Source of the DNA: Candidatus Zambryskibacteria bacterium RIFCSPLOWO2_02_FULL_39_14
GTDB taxonomy: Bacteria > Patescibacteriota > Minisyncoccia > Phycocordibacterales > Zambryskibacteraceae
Assembly: GCA_001824135.1 (NCBI GenBank)
Contig: MHWM01000007.1
Coordinates: 1 to 5,605 of the forward strand
Reading direction: 5' to 3'
DNA: 5,605 bases
How positions within the stretch are numbered: position 1 is the stretch's first letter; every line of letters starts with the position of its first letter. Position numbers and translations under genes: made by a program. Of the stretch, positions 1-5,605 are shown piece by piece. The notes below the pieces were generated by a model. It saw nothing but the letters and a program-made list of their open reading frames with translations. It made no database searches and was not told the origin of the DNA.

Positions 1-959
1 CAGTGAGGACGTCTGGTGTTGTACCAGAGGAGCCAGTTTATAAGTTTTTCGTTGAATTGGTCTATGTCATAAGCTAAGAGGTATCGGTGCTCTTTAATGA
101 AAGCATCCGAGAGGGTACGGTTGAATCTTTCTATCTCTGAGTTTTGCTTGGGAGATCTAGGGTAAGTGTTAAAGTGGATGATATTTTCTTTTCCCAAATA
201 GAGATGAAAATGTTTTTCAAACTCTGAACCGTTGTCTGTTTGGACTGCTATAAGCTCGAGAGGTGCCACTTTCTTGAATTTCTGCATAAAATCAGTGGTA
301 GCGCTTGAAGAGTGATTTTTATAAGCATAAGCAAAAGCAAACTTCTTGTCTTTGTCCATAGCTGTCACGATGTATCTTTTAATACCATTGGTGAAGCGCA
401 CAATGGTGTCTGCTTTCACTAAACCACCTTGATGTCCTTTGGAGCGCAGTTTGGTGCGTTTGATAACAGTTTTCTCTCTGAATGAGTCTGATTTAGCATA
501 GTACGAGAGTTTAGTAGATGAAGGTAGCCTACCTTTCTTCTTGAGGTCTAGAAGCATCCGGCCCACAGTGGAAGCTGAAAGATTAGCCACTCCATCTTCC
601 TTCATCAGAGTTGAGAGCTTGTCTTTGGAGAGATGCGGGTCGTATTTTCTTTCATTGATAATGAATTCTTCCACTGCTTGAGGCACTATTCTCTTTCTTT
701 TAGTCTTGGGAGTAGTATTTTTCTTATTTAAGGCATCTAGCTTACCTAAAGATTCTTCTAAAGCTTTTTGCCACCGGAACAGGGTGGCTCGAGAAACTCC
801 AAAAGCTTCTTTGGTCGCTTGAGTGCCGTACTTCTCCCAGAACGCTAAAATCCTCACTCTTTTCTTGGCTTCTTCGGTAATCATATACCGGAAGCGTATC
901 ACTCTCTCCCAAGTACTGATAAACCCCTTGGTCCCTCGAAACTTGTTGAAATATGCCAT
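1..959 (-). CDS. IS481/IS3-like DDE transposase (rve integrase core), 3' end outside the window
   Basis: Read from the ATG at 959, the frame stays open for 319 full codons to the window edge, so the C-terminus is cut by the window and not necessarily by mutation. A helix-turn-helix lies at about residues 43-65 (GVSRATLFRWQKAL). A basic linker with TPKTKRKR at about 83-90 and a second helical region up to about 145 follow. The rve catalytic core begins near residue 178. The likely catalytic triad is D184 (VKADTIV), D242 (QTDNGSEF) and E277 (NSEIERFNRTL), with 34 residues between the last two. WYNTRRPH at the edge is the usual end-of-core signature, so perhaps 30-60 residues are missing. All three acidic residues are intact and the frame is unbroken, so the element could be active. 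A second Met at residue 26 is a possible alternative start; I chose the first because an N-terminal arm before the helix-turn-helix is usual in relatives. GAG sits 6 nt before the ATG as a weak ribosome site. The IS481-versus-IS3 assignment is from motif recall only. Confidence 0.9.
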   Translation of the reverse strand, partial: MAYFNKFRGTKGFISTWERVIRFRYMITEEAKKRVRILAFWEKYGTQATKEAFGVSRATLFRWQKALEESLGKLDALNKKNTTPKTKRKRIVPQAVEEFIINERKYDPHLSKDKLSTLMKEDGVANLSASTVGRMLLDLKKKGRLPSSTKLSYYAKSDSFREKTVIKRTKLRSKGHQGGLVKADTIVRFTNGIKRYIVTAMDKDKKFAFAYAYKNHSSSATTDFMQKFKKVAPLELIAVQTDNGSEFEKHFHLYLGKENIIHFNTYPRSPKQNSEIERFNRTLSDAFIKEHRYLLAYDIDQFNEKLINWLLWYNTRRPH

Positions 960-968
960 TTTGAGCTC

Positions 969-1703
969 TTAATTCAGAGTCTCATATGTTTCTGAACTTG
1001 TGCAATATTTTTGTTTATCCTCATCAGACAAAGATTCAGCCACACGCGAGACAATAAGAAAATCTGCTTCGTCATCTATATCTAAAGCACAGATCTTATG
1101 TACTTCAACATAACCAACGTTACCACCCAAAAAATATTTCCCATCATTTCTCGGTTTTCCCCTAAACACATCCGTATTAAAAACTCTATAAGTTTTTCTA
1201 ATACTTTGCCGTGGTATCGTCGACAGACCCTTATCATCAAAATTGGGTTTAAGTAATCCCCCTTCGTCGGAGTAAATTCTTGATTCAGCTTCGGTAACTA
1301 TACGACAAGCCGTCAAATTTTTATCTTTTTTCATTCTATCAATACATTCTTTGACAGCATCAAGATCTCTGAAAATAAAAGTGGGTCTTAACCAAACCCA
1401 TAAATCAGGATACTCTATGTTGTGTTCATCGAATTTATCATAAACATCCTTAAGAACATCCTCGTCTTTGGCAGTATCACTAGAAGCATATTCGCTACGC
1501 AGGAATGGTACTTCAGCACCATATTTTTTCGCAATTTCTGCATACTCTGCTGAATCTGTTGAACAAATTATCTTATCGACCTGTAACCTCTTAGCAAATT
1601 CTATAGAATAGCCAATAAGTTCCTTACCATTTATTTTCCTGATATTTTTATTCGGCACCCCCTTCGAACCACTTCTGGCAGGAATAATAACGTATATTTT
1701 CAT
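969..1703 (-). CDS. neuA: NeuA-family CMP-sugar synthetase (acylneuraminate cytidylyltransferase family)
   Basis: This cytoplasmic enzyme of 244 residues should join CTP and a nonulosonic-type sugar acid to give a CMP-sugar and pyrophosphate. The N-terminal nucleotide-binding signature IPARSGSKGVPNKN (residues 7-20) carries R10, K14, K19 and N20. These match the positions of R12, K16, K21 and N22 in the Neisseria meningitidis enzyme as I recall it. ICSTD (46-50) and VPFLR (65-69) are further family blocks. IPRQ at 163-166 and R173 match the sugar-pocket region. LDIDDEAD (207-214) holds the metal-binding Asp pair D208 and D210. The usual LLQPTSPLR block reads WLRPTFIFR (104-112), so the sugar-contacting Gln is R106; the substrate may therefore not be N-acetylneuraminate. 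About 30 residues follow the DID motif, against about 20 in the Neisseria enzyme; the surplus (YCTSSETYETLN) abuts the insertion sequence and may be encoded by it. The gene starts 13 nt after the methyltransferase stop, with no clear Shine-Dalgarno site. The family is sure; the sugar is unknown. Confidence 0.85.
   Translation of the reverse strand: MKIYVIIPARSGSKGVPNKNIRKINGKELIGYSIEFAKRLQVDKIICSTDSAEYAEIAKKYGAEVPFLRSEYASSDTAKDEDVLKDVYDKFDEHNIEYPDLWVWLRPTFIFRDLDAVKECIDRMKKDKNLTACRIVTEAESRIYSDEGGLLKPNFDDKGLSTIPRQSIRKTYRVFNTDVFRGKPRNDGKYFLGGNVGYVEVHKICALDIDDEADFLIVSRVAESLSDEDKQKYCTSSETYETLN
973..996. repeat. Short inverted repeat (6-bp arms, 12-nt loop) just upstream of the transposase
   Basis: TTCAGA at 973-978 is the exact reverse complement of TCTGAA at 991-996. 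The 12-nt loop contains the palindrome CATATG (983-988). The structure spans the last codons of the CMP-sugar synthetase gene and lies 14 nt upstream of the transposase ATG. It could be a subterminal transposase-binding site or a weak RNA hairpin. Six-base arms are short enough to arise by chance, and there is no U-tract to make it a terminator. Confidence 0.3.
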
Positions 1704-1716
1704 ATGTGGTGGTATT

Positions 1717-2511
1717 TTAACTTTTTACCCCTATAAAAAGATAGGTGCCGTAATGATAGCGTGAATTACGACCGGCTTCTCTAGGTAAAACTTTTTTCAT
1801 TTTTTCCTCATATAAACCAGATAGCGACCGATCAAGCACTTGATCATGTAATTTTATTGGGTGACCAATAAAAAACCCTTTGGCTTTTTCGCGCTGTTTA
1901 TCCAAATCTCTTTCATCACTCAAATCTTGACCGAAGACAAAATAGCCACCAGGCTGTAAAACTCTATGAATCTCAGTTAAACATGCATTTGCATCTTCCA
2001 CATGATCCAATACATTGTTACAGACCACCAAATCGAAAGTATTGTCTTGAAACTCAAGTTTCTCTCCCTTGCCAGTATAAGTATGTACTTTTCCCTTTCT
2101 CGCCATCACCGCAAGCCAATTGAGTTTGAAGCTTAGATATAGATCCATAAGAGGATCAACACAATGAATCTCATCAATCTTTTTCAACTTCGAGATAATC
2201 CTCATATTAGTGTATGGCCCACAACCCACTTCTAAGGCCTTACTAAAATGATTAGGAAGAAGTTTATAATTATCAAAAATATCTTTCCACCAGAAATTCC
2301 AGTCATCACCGGCGTAGAAATCGCGATATTTAATAAGTTGGAAAAAGTAGTACGGGCTTTTCTTTAGAGCTCTAACAAATTTCATCACAACCCGAAGAAA
2401 AGAATTATTCTGATTACCGGAAATCCAGACAGCACGTTCAAATTCCTGCGCATCACGCCATTTTTGTTCATCGACGGATACTACAGAGCCATGAGAATAT
2501 GTATTGAGCAT
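1717..2511 (-). CDS. Class I SAM-dependent methyltransferase (Methyltransf_11 type)
   Basis: The 264-residue product has a single Rossmann methyltransferase domain at about residues 88-195. Motif I is ALEVGCGPYTN (92-102). The acidic residue that usually holds the SAM ribose is D119 in CVDP. DLVVCNNVLDHVED (160-173) is the strand-4 block, and VLQPGGYFVF (184-193) is the typical strand-5 block. The first 85 residues are an extra N-terminal part with a basic, aromatic stretch at about 42-68 (FVRALKKSPYYFFQLIKYR) and a Trp-rich segment near 71-75. This part may bind the membrane or the acceptor. About 65 residues after the core probably close over the acceptor. The substrate cannot be read from sequence; a sugar or glycan intermediate is inferred from its neighbours. 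The ATG is 7 nt after the preceding glycosyltransferase stop, with only AAAG as a weak ribosome site, so translation probably depends on the upstream gene. Confidence 0.85.
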   Translation of the reverse strand: MLNTYSHGSVVSVDEQKWRDAQEFERAVWISGNQNNSFLRVVMKFVRALKKSPYYFFQLIKYRDFYAGDDWNFWWKDIFDNYKLLPNHFSKALEVGCGPYTNMRIISKLKKIDEIHCVDPLMDLYLSFKLNWLAVMARKGKVHTYTGKGEKLEFQDNTFDLVVCNNVLDHVEDANACLTEIHRVLQPGGYFVFGQDLSDERDLDKQREKAKGFFIGHPIKLHDQVLDRSLSGLYEEKMKKVLPREAGRNSRYHYGTYLFIGVKS

Positions 2512-2518
2512 AGTACTT

Positions 2519-3670
2519 TCAGTTATCTTTGTTTTCTACCTCTAGCATATTAACGAACTTAGTAAACACTTTCGAGAATCTCTCGCGGGTATGATTCTTT
2601 CTCGCATATTCCCATGCTTCTTTCGAACGTTTTTTTAACTCATCGTTGGACATGTTGGCAATACGCGCGACAATATTCTCTACTTCTTCTACCGTATTCT
2701 CTTTCAAAATAACGCCAAAATCACCCACATCAACACCAGAATGATAGCTTATTACTGGAATTAATCCAGCATGCATACACGTTACTACTGCGCCAGACTG
2801 ACCTTCTGAACAAGACGGGTAAATCAAGACAATCGATGTCTTGGCTATGTTCTTAAATATATCTCCCCCCATATCAACCTTACCTAGAGTCTTGATATTA
2901 CTAGTGTTATAAAGCTCGTTCCAATATAATTTCTCAAAATCTTTCTCTTTTTGAACATTACCACATACAAACAGTTGATACTCGGGTAATTTGGCAAAAG
3001 CTTCCAGCACCAAATCCAAACCCTTGTGAACCATCCCGACACCACCAAGCCATACGAAGTTCTTTTTTGCTTTGTCTATATCCTTGTTTTCTGGAAAAGG
3101 ATACATATGAGTTGTGGAGAGTGGAATGTGATACATTTTCTTCTTCGCAAAAGAGTAAGTACTCTCCGTGACATCATTTCCAAGAACAGTGGCGAAATCG
3201 GCAAGTTCTATGTTCAACGCAGACACTAGAGTTCTCCGTGGGACAAGGTTAACATCGCGCCTCTTCTGTAAATACACAAGTCTCTCTTGCTCAGCATTGT
3301 TATTGAAACACCAATGAGACGTAGTGGCATGGAATATCTTGACGCAATCTTTATTAAGGAGCGAACCTATTCTCTCCATATTGGAATTGAGACCTAGATC
3401 AAAAAAATACTTGTACTTTCTTTTCGGTTTAAAGTATTCATTGTACCAATCAATGACATCAACGACATAACCTAGTTTAAGAAATATTCTAGTTATCTCT
3501 CTGCACTCCCAGATATTGGTGTGAATATGTTCCTTCTTCTCAAATTCAAAAAATGGCTCAGTCTTATACGAAAGCAAAACTCTACCAATTGGTTTTGATT
3601 GGGGATAGAGCGTGACTCTCCCGCCACGGATTTTTTTGATAACTTTTTTTATAAAGGTCTCTATGGTCAT
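2519..3670 (-). CDS. Divergent GT-B glycosyltransferase (GT4/Glycos_transf_1 type)
   Basis: The 383-residue product has the two-domain GT-B plan. The acceptor-side domain runs from about residue 28 (RVLLSYKTEPF) to about 195. The donor-side domain begins at FVWLGGVGMVHKGLDL (205-220), where GG...HKG replaces the usual GRL...KG donor-phosphate loop. FVCGN (234-238) and IYPSCSEGQSGAVVTCMHAG (283-302) follow, then LIPVIS and a SGVDVG segment. In the EX7E motif the first Glu is E289, but the partner position (297) is Thr. PSCSEG...CM.AGLIPV.S with a following GVD matches a GT-B subgroup I recall from other glycan clusters, so this looks like a family trait and not damage. The N-terminus (FIKKVIKKIRGGR, 6-18) is basic and amphipathic, which suggests contact with the inner membrane. 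Its ATG overlaps the previous gene's TGA (ATGA), implying coupled translation. Donor and acceptor are unknown. Confidence 0.85.
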   Translation of the reverse strand: MTIETFIKKVIKKIRGGRVTLYPQSKPIGRVLLSYKTEPFFEFEKKEHIHTNIWECREITRIFLKLGYVVDVIDWYNEYFKPKRKYKYFFDLGLNSNMERIGSLLNKDCVKIFHATTSHWCFNNNAEQERLVYLQKRRDVNLVPRRTLVSALNIELADFATVLGNDVTESTYSFAKKKMYHIPLSTTHMYPFPENKDIDKAKKNFVWLGGVGMVHKGLDLVLEAFAKLPEYQLFVCGNVQKEKDFEKLYWNELYNTSNIKTLGKVDMGGDIFKNIAKTSIVLIYPSCSEGQSGAVVTCMHAGLIPVISYHSGVDVGDFGVILKENTVEEVENIVARIANMSNDELKKRSKEAWEYARKNHTRERFSKVFTKFVNMLEVENKDN

Positions 3671-4440
3671 CTTCGATATTTAGTAGTTTTTATATGTTTA
3701 TATAATCTCTCTTGTTGGCCTCTGTAAATCTTATAGACAAGGTCGTTTCTTGCAAAAATCATGTTACCGGTATGCAACACGCAGATATATCCCTTTTCAT
3801 TACCAAGTTTTAACATTGACGAGAAGGAGGTACCCACTCTTCTTGTCTCCTTACTATAGATAGCTTCGACATTTAACGCGACACTCGAATTTACTTCAAT
3901 TACAACTATTTTGGGATTGTAATTCTTGAAACATTGCCATATTTGATAATCATTACTATCTATATCGATAGAGAGAACATCGAAATCTTTTGGACACTTT
4001 GTATTTTCTAATACGTTGTCTAAAGAATTAACCCCACTTTCTTCAATGTATGTTTTTATGGGATGGATATTCTTATATTCGTCAGCAGTCTTTTTCAATT
4101 CATTATATTTTTCTTGATCTCCTTCGATATATACAGCTTGGAATCCTTGAGTGACAAGATTAAACGTGTTTGAAAACTTTTTACCGTCCCAAGCTCCAAA
4201 TTCCACAACCCAGCCGCTATCTATGCCCAATCTCTTTATAATCTCCGCTAAAATACCATCCTCGCCATGCTGGGAATAAATATTCTTATAATAAAAATCT
4301 AAATCTGTGTAATTGATACGCTGTAGATAGTTTATCTTGCCCTTTCTTATAGTATCTCCGATGAACCTTTTTGTTGGATAGTAGAAATACTTTACGATTT
4401 CTTTAATAACCTTGGGGATCATTTTATAAAAAATCTTCAT
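3667..4440 (-). CDS. FkbM-like SAM methyltransferase-fold protein
   Basis: The 257-residue product belongs to a family found in polysaccharide loci, usually annotated FkbM-like methyltransferase or hypothetical. YSQHGEDGILAEII (55-68) is its N-terminal signature. VVEFGAWDGKKFSNT (78-92) is the SAM-binding glycine loop, VYIEGD (103-108) gives the acidic ribose contact E106, and DVLSIDIDSNDYQIW (154-168) and KIVVIEVNSS (177-186) are the later Rossmann strands. By analogy with FkbM it may O-methylate a sugar hydroxyl, but no member function is certain to me and other chemistry is possible. The first 30 residues are basic and aromatic (MIPKVIKEIVKYFYYPTKR, 7-25) without a true transmembrane span, so peripheral membrane attachment is plausible. 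It starts 9 nt after the GT4 gene stop, with no Shine-Dalgarno site, and ends in an ATGA overlap with the next glycosyltransferase. The two may act on the same glycan intermediate. Confidence 0.75.
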   Translation of the reverse strand: MKIFYKMIPKVIKEIVKYFYYPTKRFIGDTIRKGKINYLQRINYTDLDFYYKNIYSQHGEDGILAEIIKRLGIDSGWVVEFGAWDGKKFSNTFNLVTQGFQAVYIEGDQEKYNELKKTADEYKNIHPIKTYIEESGVNSLDNVLENTKCPKDFDVLSIDIDSNDYQIWQCFKNYNPKIVVIEVNSSVALNVEAIYSKETRRVGTSFSSMLKLGNEKGYICVLHTGNMIFARNDLVYKIYRGQQERLYKHIKTTKYRR

Positions 4441-4449
4441 ATATGAGAA

Positions 4450-5592
4450 CTAGCTAATATGAACAAGATGCTTGTACCAGTCTAGGTATTCTTTAACTTT
4501 CTGTTCCAAATTAAATTTATCTCGCACACGCTCGCGTCCTGCCTTACCCAAGCTACGCGCCTTAACTTCGTCCTTTAAGAGATCACAGATTTTTTCCGTC
4601 ATTAATTCAATATTAAATGGGTTAACAACATATCCAGTTACGCCATCCACAATCGCCTCTGGAGTCCCACCAAAACAAGTGCCTACTACAGGTTTGCCAA
4701 CCGCCATTCCTTCAAGTACCGCTCGCGGGAACGGGTCAAGATAGACCGACGGCACCAAGATTACTCTAGAATTCGCCAGAGTCCTCTTCATCTCTTCCCT
4801 ATTAAGCCACTTCCCTCCGGTACCGGCAGTAAAGAAGATGGCATCGGGGATTTCTTTTAAAACTTTTTCCATCACTTTAGTTGCGACCAACCCTCCTTTA
4901 GCTTCACTCAACCGACCAGCAAAAAAAACTATTTTCTTATTTTCCCTTTCCGATGATACCTCATACTCTAGAGTATCTATGCCCGTATGGAGTGTCTCCA
5001 CATTTTTTATACCATTTTCTTCCAATGCTTTCTTTAATACGTTACTTACCGAAAAGAGCTTATCAACATAAGTGAGATAACTCTTGATAATGATATTCCT
5101 GAAGGGGTTCCACCTTTTCTTCGCTTGCTTTAAATTATCAAGCCAACTGATACGAACATCAAAATCCTCTATATATTTTTTTGTTTGCAATTTACCATAT
5201 GTAATAGCCATTGTATCTCGAAAGGTTAGTATTACTGCTTTTGAATACTTTTTCGCTATTTTGAGAGAGTGGTAAGAAAGATAGTAATGAATGTTATTGG
5301 CATGCACTACATCTGGATTTATTTTTTTCAATATTTTTTTTACCTCACGTATCACTGGTGGATTATACAAACCGCGATATGCCCGCCACTTCTCCGGATA
5401 GTTGTTTATGATTTTATAAACCTTAAGTCCATCATAGTCGCTCAAACTAGCTTCTTTCTCACTTCTTACGGTCGTAATCACAAAAACCTCATGCCCTGCA
5501 TTTTGCACTCCTTTAGCCAACTCGTAAGTTGATATTCCCGCTCCGCCAAAGCTTTCAGGTGGAAAGTCATCAGAAAGAAAAACAATTTTCAT
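4450..5592 (-). CDS. GT4-family glycosyltransferase
   Basis: The 380-residue product is a retaining GT-B enzyme that should move a sugar from a nucleotide-sugar donor onto a lipid-linked or nascent glycan at the cytoplasmic membrane face. The start is secure: MKIVFLSDDFPPESFGGAGIS is the canonical GT4 opening, with the glycine loop GGAG at 16-19. VVHANN (95-100) and LFSVSN (179-184) are typical acceptor-domain blocks. The donor domain starts near residue 221; GRLSEAKG (226-233) supplies the phosphate-binding R227 and K232. VPSVYLDPFPRAVLEGMAVGKPVV (280-303) holds the EX7E motif, here D286 and E294, so the first acidic residue is Asp. The stretch between AGTGG (256-260) and the helix REEMKRTLANSRV (265-277) is much shorter than usual; about 25-30 residues with one strand appear to be missing, though total length is still normal for GT4. 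It is the first gene seen in the operon, and its promoter must be beyond the window or upstream of further genes. Confidence 0.9.
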   Translation of the reverse strand: MKIVFLSDDFPPESFGGAGISTYELAKGVQNAGHEVFVITTVRSEKEASLSDYDGLKVYKIINNYPEKWRAYRGLYNPPVIREVKKILKKINPDVVHANNIHYYLSYHSLKIAKKYSKAVILTFRDTMAITYGKLQTKKYIEDFDVRISWLDNLKQAKKRWNPFRNIIIKSYLTYVDKLFSVSNVLKKALEENGIKNVETLHTGIDTLEYEVSSERENKKIVFFAGRLSEAKGGLVATKVMEKVLKEIPDAIFFTAGTGGKWLNREEMKRTLANSRVILVPSVYLDPFPRAVLEGMAVGKPVVGTCFGGTPEAIVDGVTGYVVNPFNIELMTEKICDLLKDEVKARSLGKAGRERVRDKFNLEQKVKEYLDWYKHLVHIS

Positions 5593-5605
5593 TTTATCAG
5601 ATAAG

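Larger units (their letters stand above)
1..1004 (-). mobile_element. Insertion sequence, partial; upstream end inferred near 1004
   Basis: The transposase gene defines the element. Its far end and right terminal repeat lie outside the window. Transposase genes need a terminal inverted repeat upstream of the start codon, but only 9 nt separate this ATG from the preceding stop codon. The terminal repeat therefore probably lies inside the last codons of the CMP-sugar synthetase gene. A plausible outer end is the TGCACAAG read on the minus strand from 1004, because the extra C-terminal tail of the synthetase starts near there and many IS ends begin with TG. This boundary is inference; no matching repeat or target duplication can be seen here. 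Confidence 0.55.
959..5592 (-). other. Single-direction gene cluster, probably one operon
   Basis: Six genes are co-oriented with junctions of 9 nt, a 4-nt overlap, 7 nt, 13 nt and 9 nt. None of these gaps can hold a promoter or a rho-independent terminator, so the five glycan genes are very likely cotranscribed and the transposase is likely reached by read-through. The first gene is preceded by only 13 nt in the window, so the operon promoter is not visible. Confidence 0.75.

Noticed and set aside
1..959. Transposase as a pseudogene because no stop codon is seen
   Set aside because: The frame runs off the window edge with the catalytic triad intact; the lack of a stop is due to the window limit.
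1000..1005. TTGCAC on the minus strand as a -35 box for the transposase
   Set aside because: No acceptable -10 box is found 16-18 nt downstream, so a promoter claim is not supported.
3026..3229. Open frame of 67 codons on the plus strand
   Set aside because: It lies wholly inside the second glycosyltransferase on the opposite strand, has no recognisable motif, and the minus-strand frame has clear family motifs.
2519..3670. Possible inactivation of the second glycosyltransferase because of the missing second Glu of EX7E
   Set aside because: The frame is intact and full length, and the surrounding PSCSEG...CM.AGLIPV block looks like a conserved subgroup form, so a pseudogene call is not justified.
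4472..5532. Four open frames on the plus strand (4472-4744, 4838-5071, 5084-5275, 5269-5532)
   Set aside because: All are antisense to the GT4 gene, with Ser/Phe-rich compositions typical of shadow frames and no domain signature.
969..5592. Alternative genetic code with UGA read as glycine
   Set aside because: TGA closes two genes at sensible C-termini with the next start immediately adjacent, glycine motifs use GGN codons, and no in-frame TGA occurs inside a gene.
1..5605. CRISPR array, tRNA, rRNA or riboswitch
   Set aside because: No spaced direct repeats or RNA-gene signatures were seen by eye, and coding sequence fills nearly the whole window.

Overview
The window holds part of a surface-glycan gene cluster from a bacterium of low-to-moderate GC content. 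It ends, at the low-coordinate side, in an insertion-sequence transposase that runs off the edge. Every gene lies on the minus strand, so transcription goes from about 5592 towards 1. No RNA gene, CRISPR array or convincing terminator is visible. No stretch over 20 bases lies between genes, so the window is essentially all coding.

In order of transcription, the genes are: a GT4-type glycosyltransferase (5592-4450); a FkbM-like SAM methyltransferase-fold protein (4440-3667); a second, divergent GT-B glycosyltransferase (3670-2519); a class I SAM methyltransferase (2511-1717); a NeuA-family CMP-sugar synthetase (1703-969); and an rve/DDE transposase of IS481/IS3-like type (959-1, C-terminus outside the window). 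Junctions are 9 nt, a 4-nt ATGA overlap, 7 nt, 13 nt and 9 nt. This spacing points to one polycistronic unit whose promoter lies beyond 5605.

The likely joint role is inferred. The cytidylyltransferase would activate a nonulosonic-acid-type sugar (sialic, legionaminic or pseudaminic acid, or a relative). The two glycosyltransferases would add other residues from nucleotide-sugar donors. The two methyltransferases would decorate the sugars or tailor the glycan. No flippase, polymerase, neuB or neuC-like gene, or recognisable CMP-sugar transferase is in the window, so the pathway must continue outside it.

Organism: the transposase resembles elements I associate with Candidate Phyla Radiation (Patescibacteria/Parcubacteria-type) genomes. 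The compact layout, weak or absent Shine-Dalgarno sites and AT-rich coding fit that. UGA is used as a stop (genes ending at 3667 and 2519) and Trp is TGG, so this is not the UGA-glycine code of Gracilibacteria/Absconditabacteria. The taxonomic call is an inference of moderate confidence.

I did not find a clearly new system. The most noteworthy points are the transposase abutting the 3' end of the CMP-sugar synthetase gene, where the element may supply the enzyme's last codons; a Gln-to-Arg change at a sugar-contacting position of that enzyme; a glycosyltransferase lacking the second Glu of the EX7E motif; and a GT4 enzyme with a shortened C-terminal Rossmann domain.
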